Source of the DNA: Tilletia caries
Lineage: Eukaryota; Basidiomycota; Exobasidiomycetes; Tilletiales; Tilletiaceae
Length of the DNA stretch: 64,000 bases
Assembly: GCA_032718865.1 (NCBI GenBank)
Contig: JALUTQ010000045.1
Coordinates: 248,001 to 312,000, forward strand
Direction: 5' to 3'
Shown: positions 58,865 through 64,000 of the stretch, in pieces
How the letters are laid out: each line of letters opens with the position of its first letter
Position numbering within the stretch: the stretch's first letter is position 1
Notes under the pieces: model-generated
Database searches by the model: none
What the model saw: only the letters and a program-made list of their open reading frames with translations
What the model was told of the DNA's origin: nothing
Translations under genes and position numbers: made by a program

Positions 58865-61520
58865 TCACTTGTTCTGCCTCCCAAACAATCTGCTGATTCC
58901 TCCCTTGGACCTGACAGTGCCCGCACTCGTATAGACCGAAGAACCTGCATCCGTCTGCGTCTCGCCCAAGCCTGTTCTTCCGCCACCGCCACCGCCGCTG
59001 CCGCCCTCTTGATCCGACGCGGCCCCCGGTCGACCAGGTTCATTCTTGACCGCGTCTTCCCAATTGGGTAACGCCCTCTCGAGCACCATGGTCCATGCAG
59101 GTAAGAGCTTGCGCGTAGTGGGCATACTTGGGATCGGCGCACTTAACTCGGTCGGTTCGAAGCGCGGCGGCGGCGGCGGCGTGCTGCTCTTCTCCCCATC
59201 CACGTCGAGCCGAGTCAACTGCTGTCCCGTCGGATCGGGCTGGTCGAAGTATGCCCAGGGGTAGAGATGCGCCTCGGTTCCCCGGGCTGAGGAGCGACAG
59301 GTGCCGTCTTCCCGTTGGATGCCTTCGGCTTGCATGAGCTCCGCCAGCAGACTGTCGACGTCTTCGATGCGCTGCCGCATGGATTCTGTGGGGACGTCGG
59401 TCCTCGAGAGACCGGAGGGCGGGAAGGCATCCGGCAGGGCGGAGAGGTAGGTCCTTCTCGTCTCGAGTTCGATCCGGACTTTGCTGTAGAGGACGTGGGT
59501 GGACAAGGCGTCGACTTCGTCCAAGATCATCTTATTTTCCTCGGGGCTCAGTCCGGACTGCGCCATCAGATCCTCGACGTTGACTTCGATCCGCTCCGCA
59601 GCGTCGTTGTCCGGGTGGAGTGGATCGGTGGTGGACAGCGCCATATAGTCGACTCCGTACTGCGTCCATTCGGCAAGGGGCGCAATGATGCTCGCCATCT
59701 CGTGGAAGAACAAAAAGAGGGAGTTCTCATGCCGAGCGGCCAGCGCGATCCAGTCCGCCCGGGTATTCAACGAGTGACTCCGGACGTTGATCGCGTCGTT
59801 GTTGAACGCCTGTAAGTCGCCCAATCGAGCAGCCAAGTTGGCGTGCTTGGCAATGGTGCTGATCGCCTTGTAGAAGACGGCATTGAGGGTGTCCTTGATG
59901 GTGGCGGGGATGAGACTGCTGTTCGACATCGCGACCACCTGTTCACGGTCTCGCTTCTTGAGGACGTTGCGCAGATAGAGCTTGCTCTGGGCGAATTTGA
60001 GCGCCAGAGGGCCATTCGTTGCGTTCAAAACAGGGGGCGGGCGTCGCTCGTCTTCATGAAGGCAGCTGGGAGGGTAGGCGAGCTCGATATCGCTGAGAAG
60101 AGGAGAGGTGATAAAGGCCTGTTGCATCTCCATAGTCTCTTCTTCCGGCAAGGCTTGAGCCCGAAGTAGGATGACAGTCAGGATATCGTTCCGACCCTCT
60201 TGAGCTTCCTTCTTGACCGCCGCCTTCTCTGTCCAGCTGCCTCGGTTCACGTAGGCATCAACAGCTTGGGTGATGCGAGAATCTCCGATGACCTGCCGGA
60301 GGGGCTTGATCAGCTTTTTCTCGAGTGCTTTGGCTTGGCTGCCGACGACGGCGGAGACGATTCGCTGGATGAGCGATGGAGTCCCTCCTGGTCGGGCGAG
60401 GAGGATCGCCAGGATTCCTGCGATGACCTTCTGGGCGTTGTCCACTCTGAGCAGTTGGATCGCCCCCCAGTACGGGAACCTGGAAGTGGTCGATCATTTG
60501 TACAACCATGATGTTTCAGTGCCCATGCTCAAAAACGACTCAGGGGGGGGACATTCAGCAGACTCACAGCATGTGAATGATCTTCAAGGCGCTAAAGAGC
60601 TCATCTGCGCCTGGCTGAACGACCACAAAATATCGCATCCACTCAGCAGCAAAGTTCCGCGCGTACTCGGCCGCACTTCGATAATTCGGCGGCAGATTCT
60701 TGATGTTGGAAATGTCCAGCTGGTTGAAAGTCCGCTCCAGGCCCGTCTCGTTCTCGATAACATCTTCCTTCCACTGCTGCCAGGCCCCGTGCACACGTTT
60801 GGTCTCTGCACCTGCCCGCTTCCAGGCTTCGCCTTCGGCACCGTCGAACAGACCGTCGATCTTGGCCATGAGAACGTCGTCGATCCGGACCGGATGGGCC
60901 AAACCCCGTTTACACGTTCCTGCCCCCCACTTCTTTCCGACGTCCCAGGCTTCCGTGCCAGGATCACCCGGTCCTGGTCCTCGAAGCTCGCCTTCGTCCG
61001 CTCGGATGCCTACGCCACGGGCTACAAAGGCGCCAAGATAGCGAGTGGCCAGGATCGGGTAGAAGCGCCGTTTCGACATTTCCGCTCGTTCGGCAGAGTG
61101 GGAGAAGTTCCGGAGGGCAGCCTCGTCGAAGAGTGGTTGCCAGCGCTGGCTGAAGTACGTGTCCGGTGCTTCGTCCAGTCCCGGGACTGTGCGAAGGTGA
61201 CAATGGAAGAGATGCCGGAGTAAAGGCGATTCTGGGCATTCGAGATCGCCCGTGTCTTCCTTGAGATCGGCATCGCCAGCTGAGGCCGTATCGTCCTCAT
61301 CGTTCTTCCTGTCGATGTAGCCCTTCTCAGTCTTGTCCAGTTCGGCTTTGAGACGCTTCAGGACGGGTCTCTCATGGGAGAACGGGTTGCCGTATTTGGT
61401 GAGAGCACCCAGACGCTCCAGATGGCCCCACTCCTTCTGCATTTGCATATGGGAGAGGGCCTTGACGAGGTAGTGCCGTTGGATCGGCGTCAACTTGATC
61501 CTTTCCGTCGGCGCCGTCAT
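58865..61520 (-). CDS. PX-associated-domain (DUF3818-type) protein
   Basis: Two exons (60568-61520, 58865-60479) join in frame to about 855 residues. The N-terminus (LTPIQRHYLVKALSHMQMQK) and ESPLLRHLFHCHLRT followed by RRFYPILATRYLGAF match the PX-associated domain of fungal lipid-trafficking proteins such as yeast YPR097W/Lec1. The long helical C-terminal half (GGTPSLIQRIVSAVVGSQAK, AFITSPLLSDIELAYPP, SLFLFFHEMASIIAPLAEW) matches the DUF3818-type region. The last 100 residues are Gly/Ser-rich and disordered. A canonical PX fold is not obvious between the two regions, though I cannot exclude a diverged one. The family is linked to phosphoinositide binding and sterol distribution; its role here is inferred. 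Confidence 0.8.
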
Positions 61521-62057
61521 CGTGAGTGGAATTCGTTCTGCGCGGAAGGGCCAAAGGGGGGTAGGGAAGAAGTGTGAGCTTGGAAATGGACGTATAAATC
61601 TGTGTATGGAGGTGAGTTGTCAGACGTTCACCAGGCGTTCAAGTGAGCCATGATAGCAGGGACGGAACACGGAGGCCTGAGCTGCTCTCGGTGCCCCCAT
61701 TCATTTGTTAGCGCCTCTAGCCTGTGAGACCTGGTGTCCCTGGAGCAGGTCCAACCGCGCGCATGCTGGTACGGTATGTATACGTCGCCAGCATGGTGGA
61801 CATGTGCGGAAGCCCATCTTGATGTTCGACCTGGGTCCAGTCTCTTCCGACACTTGGGAACATCATCGTCGTGAAAGAGCCCGGTGGCAAGTCGCGAGGA
61901 AGCAGTCTGCAAACAGGTGCAGATTGCAGACCATACGCGAGAAAATGACTGAAAAGGCGATGAGAAAGCAGAGGAGCTGGTTGCTGTCCTCGCAGCCCCC
62001 CCCTGCTCTCATATATCAGCATCGCCGTCTATCTCTGTTTCTGGATGCATTCTATGT
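61521..62057. promoter_or_regulatory. Promoter of the PX-associated gene, 3' flank of the NiCoT gene
   Basis: About 540 bp lie between the two minus-strand genes. I searched it in all frames for a second LGFDTA-containing NiCoT half and found none. No other gene is supported. Confidence 0.5.
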
Positions 62058-63706
62058 CTATGTATGCCCAAGCTTCCTATGCGCTCGCCATGCCTTCCAC
62101 AGCAAGACGCTGTTCAGTATTCCTACCAGACCCAAGAACGTCGCGCTCACGATCGTGCCGACATAACCACCAGGCCCGTCCCCGAATGCCTCGAGCCCGG
62201 AAAGTGCCGAGGTCGTAATGGCGATGACGACCGTGGCGATGATGACAATGGTGGAATGGCCCAGGGAAAAGAAGAGACCGGTCAGGATGGGCGAGTTGAA
62301 GCCACGCCAGAAGGCCTGACGCCAGCTTGTCTTTGTGGGCCTGGCGCTGTCCTCGTTCTGAAGCTCGACCACGGGAAGCTGCTGAAGTTGGGCGCTCAGG
62401 GCATCCTGGCGTTCGAGTGCCAGGAAGCGTCGGATGGAGTTGTCGATGGCACTTGAAAAGGTATGAATAGCAGTAAGCCTCAGTGTCCTCTTGATCTCAG
62501 CGCCCATTGAGCACGTACCTGATATGGTCCGCATCGAGACCGTGCCTTAGACCTGTTGTCCAGGCGAGAACCGCCAGAGCAAGGTCGGAGCGTCGATGTG
62601 AGGTGATGAAGACGACGGCTGTGATGGTCCACATAGCCGCATTCGCCAGGATCTCAGCCCCAATGAGTGCCACAGATCCACCGAGCAGGGTCAATCCCCG
62701 ACGCGGTTTTGACTGTCGAAGCCGCACTCCCGTGCTGCAGAGCGTTAAAGTACGTTTGAGCCGTGCCTTGAGCGTGAACCGCGTGTCCTCGTCTTGACCA
62801 GCGCCATTCGACTTGCGCACTCGCCACGCATATAAGCGCCGGCCGATCCACCACGATAACGTGATCAGGACGAAGACACCCACGATGCCGGCACCGATGT
62901 ACCCGAGTTGATCACTCGCAGCGGACCAGAATGCCCACCATCGACCTCGTAGCGACCGTTCGCTCGGCGGTTCGACGGAGGCGGCTGCTGCGCACGATTT
63001 GCATTGTTCTGCGACGATGCTGAATACTTCGATGATGCAGATGCTGAAGGCGAGTAGGACGGAGAGCAGGGTGAGGTAGAAGGAGATCATAGGTGCGGCG
63101 CCTTGATAGATCTTCGGCTCTGCTGGGCCCGGCAGGGATTCTCGCGCCTCTTCATCAACATCTGCCGGTCGGACGTTTTTGCTTTCGATCTCCTGCGACG
63201 GCTCGTCTTCCACGTTTGAAGCCGGAATCGTCTCCACACGTACGTCCGCCTTGACTTCCTCTGTAGTGCGAGCCTCGCTCCGCAAGGCATCTTCGCGGCC
63301 CAGTCGGGAGTAGGCGAACATCATGATAACGCTATCGCACGAATCGACGGCGGTCATCCCGGCTGTGAACAAGAAGGCGAGTAGGACAACCCTTCCGTTG
63401 CCGTGATTTGAATTCATCTCCGGTCCATCTCGCTGAGCGATGGCTGCGACGCTGAGCAAGGTGATTGAACTTGCAGTATCGAAACCAAGACCGAAGAGAA
63501 TACCTGTAATTCAGGAAGAACTTCAACGAGACGTGCGGAAGCATTTGAGTCGCTTTAGAGGCTGGAAGCTCACCGATGGGATATAAGTGGTAGGGTCGTC
63601 GGACAGCCTTCAGGAGCGGAAGTACAAGACGCGTTAGAGCGCCATTGAAGCGACCTACACGCTTCTCTTGACGTCCAGCACTCAGCTCCTCATTCCCTTG
63701 GTCCAT
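62058..63706 (-). CDS. NiCoT nickel/cobalt transporter with its two halves in swapped order
   Basis: Three exons (63574-63706, 62519-63503, 62058-62451) join in frame to about 503 residues. NiCoT permeases import Ni2+ or Co2+ across the plasma membrane, with signatures HX4DH in helix 2, LGHS-type in the next helix, and LGFDTA further on. Here LGFDTA (residues 50-55) comes first, followed by AGMTAVDSCDS, then a helix FYLTLLSVLLAFSICIIEVF and the family's usual last helix (GYIGAGIVGVFVLITLSWWI). After a basic linker come the family's usual first helix (LIGAEILANAAMWTITAVVF), HX4DH (RHGLDADHI, His365-His371), AIDN and FFSLGHST (433-440). The order is thus C-half then N-half. Both halves look intact and the joining frame is open. 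The N-terminus (GRFNGALTRLVLPLLKAVRR) is the loop that normally precedes LGFDTA. Alternatively exon 1 is internal and a first N-half lies beyond the window. Confidence 0.85.
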
Positions 63707-64000
63707 TTCCTTTGAGAATCGTTGCCCGCTCTGTTTTCTAAATCCCGGACATCGTGGTCGAGGACGAGAATCTTGATGCGGGCTCTCTCAGCTCTGTGTG
63801 CTATGGGGCCTTATCTATGCGCGAAAGACTAATCAGGGCTGTCGACGTCCTCTTCAGAACGATGACTTTGATGCTGTGGCGGTAGAGATCAGAACGCTAC
63901 TTGAGACATCCGTAATGTGTATATCAGCTTCTTATTTCCATTCTGCTCCTAACACGCCTTCCAGTCGGCCTCCCAACCCCTTGCTCTCCAACCATCGCTC
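63707..64000. other. Upstream flank of the NiCoT gene, window end
   Basis: In the 294 bp before the NiCoT start I see no hydrophobic or NiCoT-like coding sequence on the minus strand. Further exons past the window edge cannot be excluded. Confidence 0.4.

Noticed and set aside
58865..61520. Two separate genes for the N- and C-terminal parts of the PX-associated protein
   Set aside because: A GTGAGT donor and CAG acceptor join them in frame (ML then FPYWGAIQLL), and both parts belong to the same known fungal family.

Overview
This window looks like a basidiomycete fungal chromosome segment. The evidence is short GT-AG introns (mostly GTGAGT donors), CT-rich leaders upstream of start codons, a nuclear-type intron-bearing tRNA-Tyr, and a set of conserved fungal housekeeping genes. 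It could come from a smut-like lineage, but the sequence alone does not fix the order. All exon joins were made by eye from splice signals and family conservation.

The window has two compartments. The left half (about 1-32 kb) is gene-poor and repeat-rich. It holds an inverted pair of mariner/pogo-like MITE copies (202-1084) and a tandem satellite of about 341 bp with an alternating, higher-order arrangement (about 4.5-6.1 kb). It also holds a divergent pair of multi-exon genes that look like parts of a mobile element (7151-11599 minus, 11988-13658 plus) and a probable degenerate DNA transposon (about 22.5-23.6 kb). Only two strong cellular genes lie here: a PAS-kinase-type protein kinase (18106-21098) and a large secreted protein rich in Lys and His tracts (26779-29343). 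Long stretches between them show splice-like signals but no convincing reading frame, and may be long leaders or non-coding transcripts.

The right half (about 32-64 kb) is compact. In order it holds: a CWF19/Drn1-like RNA-processing factor (minus); tRNA-Tyr (minus); a VTT/TMEM41-like membrane protein (plus); an old-yellow-enzyme-type flavin oxidoreductase (minus); a Ubc4/5-type E2 (minus); a very large two-SANT Snt1/NCoR-like corepressor (plus); an ER-shaping lunapark protein (minus); geranylgeranyl diphosphate synthase (minus); RNA polymerase subunit Rpb8 (plus); coronin (plus); a PX-associated-domain lipid protein (minus); and a NiCoT nickel/cobalt transporter (minus). These are unrelated housekeeping genes, several sharing short divergent promoters. 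They do not form a functional cluster.

The most unusual observation is the NiCoT gene at 62058-63706. Its two conserved halves are in swapped order: the half with LGFDTA comes first and the half with HX4DH comes second, joined by one uninterrupted reading frame. This looks like a circularly permuted transporter, or the visible part of a fused tandem duplicate continuing past the window edge.
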